Positions 1 through 6,355 of a DNA stretch of 18,049 nt are shown piece after piece. The position numbers were made by a program, and so were the translations under genes. The stretch's first letter is position 1; each line of letters opens with the position of its first letter. The stretch spans positions 1 to 18,049 of the forward strand of contig JAVBNW010000139.1 of NCBI GenBank assembly GCA_031551255.1, in the 5' to 3' direction. The notes beneath the pieces were generated by a model that did no database searches, was not told where the DNA came from, and saw only the letters and a list, made by a program, of their open reading frames with translations. This DNA comes from JAVBNW01 sp031551255. GTDB taxonomy: Bacteria; Bacillota; Clostridia; Christensenellales; UBA1750.

Positions 1-462
1 CCGTCGTCCGGCCTCTCGAAAGCCTACCTTCTTGTAGCAGGCAATGCCCGCGCTATTGTCCGCGTGAACGGAGAGCATGATGTTGTGAAGATTCAATGTT
101 TTGAATCCATACTCGAGGATTAGCCGGACGGCTTCAGCGCCGTACCCCTTGCCCCGCTGCTCCTCCTCGCCGATAAAGATGCCGATGAAGGCATTGCGGC
201 TCAGGTGGTTGATATCGTGCAGGCTGATGTGCCCAATCAATTCGTCGCCGTCGAGCAGTACCATGGCGAAGCGATATCCTTTTAATTCTTCCAGGGTTTT
301 TTTTGCGCTCGCCGGCGATACGAGATTATGATGCCCGCCATAGTTGTCGGCGACGGTTCTGTCGTTCATCCATTCAGCCCATTTGGTATAGATCTCTATG
401 TCTTCGGCGTCGAACGGCGAAAGATATAAACGCTCGCCGACAATTTTACGAAAATAGCGCAT
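1..462 (-). CDS. GNAT family N-acetyltransferase (RimJ/RimL-like), C-terminus outside the window
   Basis: The reading frame is open from the ATG at 460-462 (minus) to base 1, giving 154 residues with no stop, so the 3' end of the gene lies before the window. A GGAGG Shine-Dalgarno site (472-477) sits upstream of the ATG. The acetyl-CoA binding signature Q/R-x-x-G-x-G is visible as QRGKGYG at about residues 102-108, followed by the usual helix, and a late HADNSAGIACYKKVGF stretch (about residues 133-148) is typical of the RimJ/RimL branch. These enzymes move acetyl from acetyl-CoA to an amine on a protein N-terminus, amino acid, polyamine or antibiotic; the substrate cannot be read from the sequence. 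Family members are about 170-185 residues, so only some 20-30 residues should be missing. It is transcribed away from the Na/Pi transporter gene. Confidence 0.88.
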   Translation of the reverse strand, partial: MRYFRKIVGERLYLSPFDAEDIEIYTKWAEWMNDRTVADNYGGHHNLVSPASAKKTLEELKGYRFAMVLLDGDELIGHISLHDINHLSRNAFIGIFIGEEEQRGKGYGAEAVRLILEYGFKTLNLHNIMLSVHADNSAGIACYKKVGFREAGRR

Positions 463-999
463 GAGAAAAAACCTCCCGGTTTATTGAAAATATGGATATG
501 GTGTAAATGCCTTTTGCCTTGATGCCAGGCCATTAACATCATTGTATCACAGCCTCCAATCGCCGCACAGCCCCTTTATCAAGGCGACTCGGAGGATGGC
601 ACGTTCATTTTTTCCTCCTGCATTTCCGGCGATATGCTAAATCTATAAATTTCGCCGTTTTTCCATAGCAAAACGGCGGGGGCGGGGGCGCCATCCTCGT
701 ATGATGGTGTGAGAGAAATAATAGAATGGCGCGCTGCTTTGCAAGGATACGACGCGGGGCAGAAGGGGGCATAGCGGCTGCCGTTCCAACGGATGATGAC
801 GATGAAATATGTCTCGCGCGGCGGTTTGGGCGCATGGCCTCCAACCCGTTGCTCTATTCCTGCTTTACGCAAACGGCGCGGTTCTTATCGCGGCATTACC
901 AAAGGCCGGTGCTGTGCCTTTCAAGAATTATTGCGGAAATTTTGCATGGAGCTCGCGTGCGAATTTACACGCACTTAATGTCGAACCCGCAACATCGCC
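463..999. other. Intergenic region with no convincing gene; contains one perfect inverted repeat
   Basis: Some 540 bases between divergent genes. Short open frames exist on both strands (for example 579-872 minus and 726-1007 plus), but none has a Shine-Dalgarno site, and their translations are arginine/proline-rich with no recognisable domain. A perfect 9-bp inverted repeat CGCCGTTTT/AAAACGGCG (653-661 and 670-678, 8-base loop) stands out; it has no U-run on either strand, so it is not a classical terminator. The length is unusual for such a compact region and might be decayed gene sequence. Confidence 0.5.
541..549 (-). promoter_or_regulatory. Possible extended -10 promoter for the GNAT gene
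   Basis: On the minus strand the sequence reads TGTGATACAAT, an extended -10 (TGn plus TACAAT) about 80 bases upstream of the acetyltransferase ATG. No good -35 is seen at 16-18 bases. Weak call. Confidence 0.3.
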
Positions 1000-1028
1000 T
1001 TGCCTAAGCTTAACGGTTATGATACATT
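1000..1028 (+). promoter_or_regulatory. Predicted promoter of the Na/Pi transporter gene
   Basis: TTGCCT (1000-1005), a 17-base spacer and TACATT (1023-1028) preceded by TGA, giving an extended -10. It ends 46 bases before the transporter start. Confidence 0.45.
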
Positions 1029-1074
1029 TCCCATACACAAAAGCGAAGCGACTCTCGACAGCGGAGGATGCGCC

Positions 1075-2745
1075 ATGTTCACGTTATCGATGTTTTTATC
1101 CCTAATCGCCGGTATTTCGCTCTTCCTTTTTGGCATGAAGATGATGAGCGACGGCATGGAAAGGGCCGCGGGCGCGCGATTGCGCAAAATCTTGGAGATG
1201 CTTACCAAAAATCGCTTTATCGGCGTTTTGGTAGGCATTGGTTTTACTATGCTCATTCAGTCGTCCTCGGCGACGACGGTCATGGTCGTGTCTTTTGTGA
1301 ACGCGGGCCTTCTGTCGTTGAGTCAGGCCACGGGCGTCATCCTCGGCGCAAACATCGGCACCACGATCACCGCGCAGCTCATCGCGTTTAATCTGACAAA
1401 AATCGCCCCGTTCTTCCTGCTGGTGGGCGTCATCATGGTGATGTTCATCAAAAAGGATTCCGTGCAGCGCATCGGCGCGGTGATTATGGGCTTTGGCGTG
1501 CTGTTCTTCGGCATGTTCGTTATGAGCGAGGCGCTCGAGCCGCTCAAAACAAACCCCGCCATCCAGAATCTGCTCATCGCATTCGACAACCCGCTCATGG
1601 CGATGCTCGTAGGTATCGCGGTTACGTGTCTTGTACACTCCTCCTCCGCGGCCGTGGGCATATTGCAGGTGCTCGCGCTACAGCTGAACGTACCGCTGGA
1701 AATGAGCGTATACATCGTGCTCGGCTGCAACATCGGCACCTGCGTCGATGCGCTGCTCGCAGGCCTTGCCGGCAACAAGAACGCCAAGCGCGCGGCTTTC
1801 ATTCACCTGTTCTTCAATGTATTCGGCTCGGCGCTGATGTTCCTTCTGCTGCATCTTACGCCGCTGATCTCCTGGATCAAGGCTTTCTCCGGCATGATCG
1901 CACCCGAGGGGAACGCCGCGCTCGAAATCGCCAACGCGCATACGATGTTTAAGGTGATCGAAGTCGTCATCTTCTTTCCGCTGGCCCCCTACTTGGTCAA
2001 GTTCGTCCAGTTCATCATCCCCGGCGTGGATCGCGAAGCAGAGGAGATGCGACTTCAGTACCTTGGAGATACGGTTATGATGACGCCGCCCGCCGCGGTG
2101 CATTCCGCCGTGCTTGAGGCCGAGCGCATGGCGCGCTTGGCGGCGGACAACCTCGTGCTTTCCATGGAGGCCTTTGAAACCGGCGATTCCAACAAGATCG
2201 ACTTGGTAAACAACCGCGAAAAGGCGATCAACTATCTAAACCACACCATTACCGATTATCTGGTAAAGATTAACCAGTTGGACATTTCCCCCGAGGACGC
2301 GGCGCTGATCGGCTCGCTGTTTCACGTCGTCAACGACGTTGAGCGCATCGGCGACCATGCCGAGAACATGGCGGAGTTCGCCGTGCAGCGCGTGGAGGGC
2401 AACCTGGTATTTTCCGAGCAGGCGCAGCGGGAAATCCATGAGATGGTGGAAAACGTATCGAGCCTGCTGAACAAGTCCATCGAGTTGATGAGCACGCAAG
2501 ATGAGAGCAAGCTGCCGGAAGTCAGGGCCTTGGAGGAGGCGATCGACGAAATGGAGGAAGACTTCCAGCAGGCGCACGTGGACCGCCTCGCGCGCGGCGA
2601 ATGCTCGGCGTTGACCGGCATGGTGTATGCCGACATCCTTTCCAACCTGGAGCGCGTCGCCGACCACGCGATGAACGTGGCCTTCCTGATGGCGGAAAAA
2701 AAGACGCATCGCCAAAAAACGCTCGCGTCGGCCATGGAAGATTAG
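1075..2745 (+). CDS. Na/Pi cotransporter family protein with C-terminal PhoU-like domain
   Basis: A 556-residue membrane protein. The two inverted repeats of the Na/Pi-cotransporter (NptA/YjbB) fold each carry the diagnostic serine-rich motif: QSSSATT at residues 62-68 and HSSSAA at about 188-193, each followed by a G-x-NIGT motif (GANIGTT, GCNIGTC). Hydrophobic helices fill roughly residues 1-320. From about residue 340 the protein becomes helical and acidic, with PhoU-like repeats containing E-R-I-G-D-H-A-E-N and E-R-V-A-D-H-A-M-N. Family members move phosphate with sodium across the inner membrane, some outward as a release valve; direction is not readable here. The ATG at 1075 is chosen because GGAGG lies 8 bases upstream; an in-frame upstream extension to 1000 has no Shine-Dalgarno site and a non-membrane N-terminus. 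No phosphate-regulon genes adjoin it. Confidence 0.93.
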   Translation: MFTLSMFLSLIAGISLFLFGMKMMSDGMERAAGARLRKILEMLTKNRFIGVLVGIGFTMLIQSSSATTVMVVSFVNAGLLSLSQATGVILGANIGTTITAQLIAFNLTKIAPFFLLVGVIMVMFIKKDSVQRIGAVIMGFGVLFFGMFVMSEALEPLKTNPAIQNLLIAFDNPLMAMLVGIAVTCLVHSSSAAVGILQVLALQLNVPLEMSVYIVLGCNIGTCVDALLAGLAGNKNAKRAAFIHLFFNVFGSALMFLLLHLTPLISWIKAFSGMIAPEGNAALEIANAHTMFKVIEVVIFFPLAPYLVKFVQFIIPGVDREAEEMRLQYLGDTVMMTPPAAVHSAVLEAERMARLAADNLVLSMEAFETGDSNKIDLVNNREKAINYLNHTITDYLVKINQLDISPEDAALIGSLFHVVNDVERIGDHAENMAEFAVQRVEGNLVFSEQAQREIHEMVENVSSLLNKSIELMSTQDESKLPEVRALEEAIDEMEEDFQQAHVDRLARGECSALTGMVYADILSNLERVADHAMNVAFLMAEKKTHRQKTLASAMED

Positions 2746-2773
2746 CAGCCGCATAAACTTGTAAACTTAGGTC

Positions 2774-2802
2774 TTTACAAGCCGTCCAATCCGTGATAAG
2801 AT
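2774..2802 (+). promoter_or_regulatory. Promoter of the tRNA-Ala gene
   Basis: TTTACA (2774-2779), a 17-base spacer and TAAGAT (2797-2802). It lies 39 bases before the tRNA, as expected for a single tRNA transcription unit. Confidence 0.6.
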
Positions 2803-2841
2803 TATTCTCGCTTTGCAGAATGTCGTCATTCTGCGGCGCAT

Positions 2842-2917
2842 GGGGCATTAGCGCAGTTGGTAGCGCGTTTGAATGGCATTCAAAAGGTCAGGGGTTCGAC
2901 TCCCCTATGCCCCACCA
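2842..2917 (+). tRNA. tRNA-Ala, anticodon GGC, with CCA encoded
   Basis: A 76-nt cloverleaf with every arm paired: acceptor GGGGCAT/ATGCCCC, D stem GCGC/GCGC with the GG of the D loop, anticodon stem TTTGA/TCAAA with loop ATGGCAT (anticodon GGC at positions 34-36, reading GCC and GCU), variable loop AGGTC, T arm AGGGG-TTCGACT-CCCCT, discriminator A73 and an encoded CCA. The unusual point is the third acceptor pair: it is G3:C70, where bacterial tRNA-Ala normally has the G3:U70 wobble recognised by alanyl-tRNA synthetase. The promoter lies just upstream and the terminator just downstream, so it is transcribed alone. Confidence 0.93.
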
Positions 2918-2945
2918 AAATGTGTGGAAGAAACGAATATCCACC

Positions 2946-2983
2946 CCGCAATCCCGCTCGCAGAGCGGGATTGCGGCATTTTT
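2946..2983 (+). terminator. Intrinsic terminator of the tRNA-Ala unit
   Basis: A perfect 14-bp stem (CCGCAATCCCGCTC 2946-2959, GAGCGGGATTGCGG 2963-2976) with a GCA loop, then CATTTTT. It sits 28 bases after the tRNA. Confidence 0.9.
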
Positions 2984-3115
2984 ACGACCGTTTTCCAAAC
3001 CCATCTCCGTAGGGGTAAAAACTGATTTTCAACTTCCTAATGAAACACAAACCCGACAGCGCCCAACTCGTTTGCTTTCTAAAAGGAAAAATGCTAATCT
3101 CATCTTGCAAGCATA

Positions 3116-3136
3116 GCGCAAATGTACATTTTGCGC
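3116..3136. repeat. Near-perfect palindrome upstream of the orphan gene
   Basis: GCGCAAA (3116-3122) and TTTTGCGC (3129-3136) flank TGTACA (3123-3128). The whole 21-base unit is palindromic apart from one extra T. It lies about 85 bases before the orphan gene start and could be an operator or a short hairpin. Its core ATGTACATTT recurs after the gene at 4049-4058. Confidence 0.5.
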
Positions 3137-3218
3137 ACTCGCTGGGGCGTACCTCAGTCTCCAATGTCGCAAAAACCGCAAGCAAAATGAAGATCATAAA
3201 TATTGGGGAGGGATTGGC

Positions 3219-4043
3219 ATGATCGTAAATATCGCAGACCATGGCGGTTCAATCGTTTGGGAAGGTATTTATTATTTTGCCTTATCTGACTATCCTAACA
3301 TATCTGATTGGGAACTAAGAACCCTAATTTTATTTTATGAATATGAAAAACAGCACGATAGAAAAACAGAAATCATTTGCGAAGATAAAAACATTCTACA
3401 GGCTGTAAATCATGCGCTTGCACATCCCGCACCATTTTTTATGATGCCAAAACCAAACTTAATCACTGTTCCCGCATGTATAAATTGTAGAAAGGGAGGC
3501 TGCTTAACAGAGTATCTTTGCCATACGACAGAAATAAGCAATGTTGAGTCAATCTTCAAATGTGGTAAGCTTTTGTCAGCAGTGAAGGCAAGAAACAAGA
3601 CGGGAGAAGAACTTGCCGAAGAACCAAGGAATGGTGCAAAAGATACGCCGGACTATTTTGACTACATTATGTTTACATGGGGTAACTGCTTTGCCGGAGA
3701 CAATCTCGTTATGGAACGAATGTTGAACAGAAGCCCCAATGAACACGACGTTAGCATCGGCCTTAAGCCTGGGGTGCGTTTCTATTTTAGATATGACGAT
3801 ATAGTGAAACATAAGGATTACACAAACGACGGCCATCACCCGGCAAAAATAAAGAACGAACTATCTTTATATGACTATTTGCATTGCTGTATAATTCCAG
3901 AGGCTAATAAATCAGCTTTTAAAAGTATAGTTCCCTCCAATCTTATAGATAGAGTCTTTTACATTGAGAATGATTGTAAAGACATTTGGGAATGGTCGGA
4001 CAAAGTCTATGATTTTGTATGCGGGCAACAACGCGTCGAATGA
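3219..4043 (+). CDS. Hypothetical protein of an AT-rich island; weak DarT/ADP-ribosyltransferase-like pattern
   Basis: 274 residues, starting at an ATG 5 bases after a strong GGGGAGGG site. Its AT-rich codon use differs sharply from the GC-rich neighbours, which suggests acquisition by transfer. I do not firmly recognise the family; I recall similar Firmicutes proteins carrying an unconvincing 'phosphate ABC transporter ATPase' label, and there is no Walker motif here. A cysteine cluster C87-x2-C90-x4-C95-x5-C101 could bind a metal. Immediately after it, the pattern L-C-H-T-T...N108-V...I112-F-K-C-G116-K-L-L-S resembles the start of DarT/DUF4433-type ADP-ribosyltransferases (H-x-T, N, then I-x-x-G-x-L-S), and the late IIPEANKSAFKSIVP segment resembles their C-terminal E-containing strand. 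That likeness is by eye only. No macrodomain (DarG-type) antitoxin is next to it. No signal peptide or membrane helix is seen. A terminator follows. Confidence 0.8.
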   Translation: MIVNIADHGGSIVWEGIYYFALSDYPNISDWELRTLILFYEYEKQHDRKTEIICEDKNILQAVNHALAHPAPFFMMPKPNLITVPACINCRKGGCLTEYLCHTTEISNVESIFKCGKLLSAVKARNKTGEELAEEPRNGAKDTPDYFDYIMFTWGNCFAGDNLVMERMLNRSPNEHDVSIGLKPGVRFYFRYDDIVKHKDYTNDGHHPAKIKNELSLYDYLHCCIIPEANKSAFKSIVPSNLIDRVFYIENDCKDIWEWSDKVYDFVCGQQRVE

Positions 4044-4097
4044 GCAATATGTACATTTGAAACATACGCGTCGTTACCATCGATACATCCCCAATTG

Positions 4098-4131
4098 AAA
4101 CCCTACGGGCAATTTGCCTGTAGGGTTTTTC
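4098..4131 (+). terminator. Intrinsic terminator of the orphan gene
   Basis: AAACCCTACGGGCAA pairs with TTGCCTGTAGGGTTT (13 or more pairs, one G-U, very small loop), and the stem runs directly into TTTTTC. It begins 55 bases after the stop codon. Confidence 0.85.
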
Positions 4132-4203
4132 TTTTCACCCATCCCGCATCCTTTCTCACATGAGGTTATCGGGATTGTACTCGGGCTCGGCCCGGATGCC
4201 CAT

Positions 4204-4261
4204 AGTTGCGCGCTACGTTCGCATCGTAGAGGTCAGGGGTTCGAATCCCCTTTGCCCTACC
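4204..4261 (+). pseudogene. tRNA remnant: 3' part of a tRNA-Ala(CGC)-like gene
   Basis: An intact anticodon arm (CTACG 4213-4217, loop TTCGCAT, CGTAG 4225-4229; anticodon CGC), variable loop AGGTC, complete T arm (AGGGG-TTCGAAT-CCCCT) and acceptor 3' strand TTGCCCT with A, then CC followed by G rather than A. The 5' acceptor strand AGGGCAA and a proper D arm are missing; only AGTTGCGCG, which looks like a shortened D arm, precedes it. From the D arm on it resembles the tRNA-Ala at 2842-2917. Best explained as a 5'-truncated, probably dead tRNA gene. Confidence 0.65.
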
Positions 4262-4392
4262 GTTCGGCATCCCAGGGTCGGCCAATACCGCGGGTTTTTG
4301 TCCGCATTTGCGCGCGAGTCATAAAACGCCGCATTGCTTTTTTAGGCAATCGTAGAATTTCGCAAATACATCATAGATCAGCACGTAGATAA

Positions 4393-4422
4393 TTGATCAT
4401 ACAAAATTTACACTTGTATTAC
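4393..4422 (+). promoter_or_regulatory. Possible promoter and operator dyad of the sugar transporter operon
   Basis: TTGATC (4393-4398), an 18-base spacer and TATTAC (4417-4422) form a moderate promoter match 26 bases before the first permease gene. An inverted repeat ATACAA (4399-4404) / TTGTAT (4414-4419) with a 9-base gap fills the spacer and reaches the -10, where a repressor could sit. Confidence 0.35.
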
Positions 4423-4447
4423 ACTCCGAGGGATGGGAGGCGCGCGC

Positions 4448-5392
4448 ATGTCGATCGAACTTACCGCGGCTATCAAGCGAAACCGGTGGGAGCGGCTCGC
4501 CAGGGAAATCATCCGATGCCGGTATATGTACCTGCTGCTCCTGCCGGGCATTTTGTACTTCGTTATCTTTTGTTATGGCCCTATGTACGGCATCCAGCTC
4601 GCGTGGAAGAAGTTCATGGCCAACCAGGGCGTGGCGGGCAGCGAATGGATCGGTTGGGAAAACTTCCGCTATATCTTTGCCGAAAAGGAATTCTGGAACG
4701 CCTTTCGCAACACGCTGATCATCGCCGGCATGCAGATCGCCATCGTGTTTCCGTTTCCCATCATTATCGCCATCCTGTTTAACGAAATTCGCCAGGCAAA
4801 GACGAAGCGCGTGATGCAGATCGTCATGACATTTCCGCACTTCCTCTCCTGGGTAATCCTATCCTCGATCATCTACAACCTGCTGGGCGACAGCGGCGTG
4901 GTCAACAACATAATCGTCGCGATGGGCGGGCAGAAGAGCTCCTTGCTCTACAGCAAGCCGCTATTTCGGTGGCTGCTGATCCTAACGCTGCTATGGAAGG
5001 AATCCGGCTGGAGCGCCATCTTATACATGGCCACGATCACCTCCATCGACCAGGCGCTGTACGAGGCCGCCAAGATCGACGGGGCCAACCGCTGGCATAG
5101 GATCATCTACATCACGCTGCCCGGCATTTCCACCATCGTAACCGCCATGTTCATCCTGCGCATCGGCTCGATTATGAACGCCGGGTACATGCAGGTGCTG
5201 ACGATGTACAACGCCGCCGTGTACGAGGTGGGCGACATATTGGATACGTACGTGTACCGCATTACCTTCCAGAAGATGCCGGATTACGGCGTCTCGACGG
5301 CGGTGGGCATGTTCAAGGGCGTCGTCAACGCGCTTTTGATGCTCACGGCGGAGTACGTATCGCGCCGGACCACCGGCGAAGGGCTGTTTTAG
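4448..5392 (+). CDS. Sugar ABC transporter permease, LplB/YteP-type (CUT1 family)
   Basis: 314 residues with about six membrane helices; the first covers roughly residues 26-50 (YLLLLPGILYFVIF). The coupling-loop EAA motif is clear from residue 206: EAAKIDGANRW...I-LP, the site where the ATPase docks. The PMYGIQLAWK and W-x-G-x-x-N-F-R-Y-I-F segments near the N-terminus are typical of the LplB group, which works with an LplC/YtcP partner and a large lipoprotein binding protein. The ATG at 4448 has GGGAGG 7 bases upstream; an in-frame codon at 4433 would lie ahead of that site. First gene of the transporter operon, 17 bases before the second permease. The substrate is inferred, from the downstream uxuA, to be a uronate-containing or other complex oligosaccharide. 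Confidence 0.92.
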   Translation: MSIELTAAIKRNRWERLAREIIRCRYMYLLLLPGILYFVIFCYGPMYGIQLAWKKFMANQGVAGSEWIGWENFRYIFAEKEFWNAFRNTLIIAGMQIAIVFPFPIIIAILFNEIRQAKTKRVMQIVMTFPHFLSWVILSSIIYNLLGDSGVVNNIIVAMGGQKSSLLYSKPLFRWLLILTLLWKESGWSAILYMATITSIDQALYEAAKIDGANRWHRIIYITLPGISTIVTAMFILRIGSIMNAGYMQVLTMYNAAVYEVGDILDTYVYRITFQKMPDYGVSTAVGMFKGVVNALLMLTAEYVSRRTTGEGLF

Positions 5393-5409
5393 CGAAGGAG
5401 GGCATGAAG

Positions 5410-6303
5410 GTGAGCGACAATGCGATGAAGCGGGTCGGAGGGCTCAACCGCGTCAATATGGTGGATATCCTGATCCTATGCTTCGTCGGTTTTTTCTGCC
5501 TGATGATCATCTATCCATTCTACAATTCCATCCTGGTATCGATCACGCCGCAAAAGGTATACATCCGCGAGCCGTTTATGTTATACCCCAAGGCGCTGTC
5601 GTGGGATTCGTACCGGTTTGTGTTTGAAAACAAGATTATCTGGACCGGCATGGCCACGACCGCGCAGGTTACCGTGATCGGCACGCTGTATAACCTGACG
5701 TTAACCGTCACCATGGCCTATGCCTTCATCCACAAATTTCCCGGCAAGCGGTTCTTTCTGGGCCTGATCCTCTTCACCATGTACTTCAGCGGCGGCCTGG
5801 TACCTACCTATATGCTGATCAACGACCTTAAGCTCATGAACAGCATCTTCGCGATGATCCTGCCCACAGGCATCAACATTACCTACCTGATGGTGATGCA
5901 AAAATACCTGCGCAGCATCCCGGAGGAGATGGAGGAATCTGCCCGCATCGACGGCGCGAACGATCTTACGATCATGCTGCGCATCATCCTGCCGCTGGCC
6001 CTGCCCATGGTGGTGACGTTCATCATCTACTACGGCGTGGATCGCTGGAACGAATGGTACAATGGCATGCTCTACATCAAATCTGCCCGCAAGATGCCGC
6101 TGCAATTGGTTCTGCGCAACATCGTCGCCAACGCGCAGACGCTTAGGGCGTCCGAATCCATGGTCGAGGCCGGCATCGTGCCCTTTTCAGACGGCATCAA
6201 GATGGCGACCGTGGTTGTAACGATGTTTCCGGTGATGCTGCTGTACCCCTTTATGCAAAAGCACTTTGTATCCGGATTGACCACCGGCGCTGTGAAAGGG
6301 TAG
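5410..6303 (+). CDS. Sugar ABC transporter permease, LplC/YtcP-type (CUT1 family)
   Basis: 297 residues with about six membrane helices. The N-terminal segment I-Y-P-F-Y-N-S-I-L-V-S-I is a hallmark of LplC/YtcP permeases, and the EAA-type coupling loop reads EESARIDGAND...I-LP-LALP from about residue 175. YYGVDRWNEWYN near residue 210 is also family-typical. It pairs with the upstream LplB-type permease to form the membrane channel. Start choice: an ATG at 5404 is only 2 bases from the AAGGAGG site (5395-5401), whereas the in-frame GTG at 5410 is 8 bases away, so GTG is preferred; the difference is two residues. The lipoprotein gene follows after 52 bases. Confidence 0.92.
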   Translation: MSDNAMKRVGGLNRVNMVDILILCFVGFFCLMIIYPFYNSILVSITPQKVYIREPFMLYPKALSWDSYRFVFENKIIWTGMATTAQVTVIGTLYNLTLTVTMAYAFIHKFPGKRFFLGLILFTMYFSGGLVPTYMLINDLKLMNSIFAMILPTGINITYLMVMQKYLRSIPEEMEESARIDGANDLTIMLRIILPLALPMVVTFIIYYGVDRWNEWYNGMLYIKSARKMPLQLVLRNIVANAQTLRASESMVEAGIVPFSDGIKMATVVVTMFPVMLLYPFMQKHFVSGLTTGAVKG

Positions 6304-6355
6304 CATCCCTTGCATAGATCGGCCTTATAACACACAACACGAGGGAGGATTGGCA

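Noticed and set aside
653..678. Intrinsic terminator
   Set aside because: Perfect stem, but followed by G-rich sequence on plus and AAATTT on minus, and no gene ends there.
579..1007. Short frames in the gap before the Na/Pi transporter
   Set aside because: Several mutually overlapping frames on both strands, none with a ribosome site or plausible protein composition.
3040..3222. 60-codon frame overlapping the orphan gene by ATGA, possible antitoxin
   Set aside because: No Shine-Dalgarno site at 3040, it runs through the palindrome, and the translation has no antitoxin-like features.
4031..4073. Direct repeat ACGCGTCG (4031-4038 and 4066-4073) as an attachment site
   Set aside because: Only 8 bases, 35 apart, and one copy is inside the coding end; easily chance.
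4114..4392. 92-codon plus-strand frame
   Set aside because: Runs through the terminator tail and the tRNA remnant; no ribosome site.
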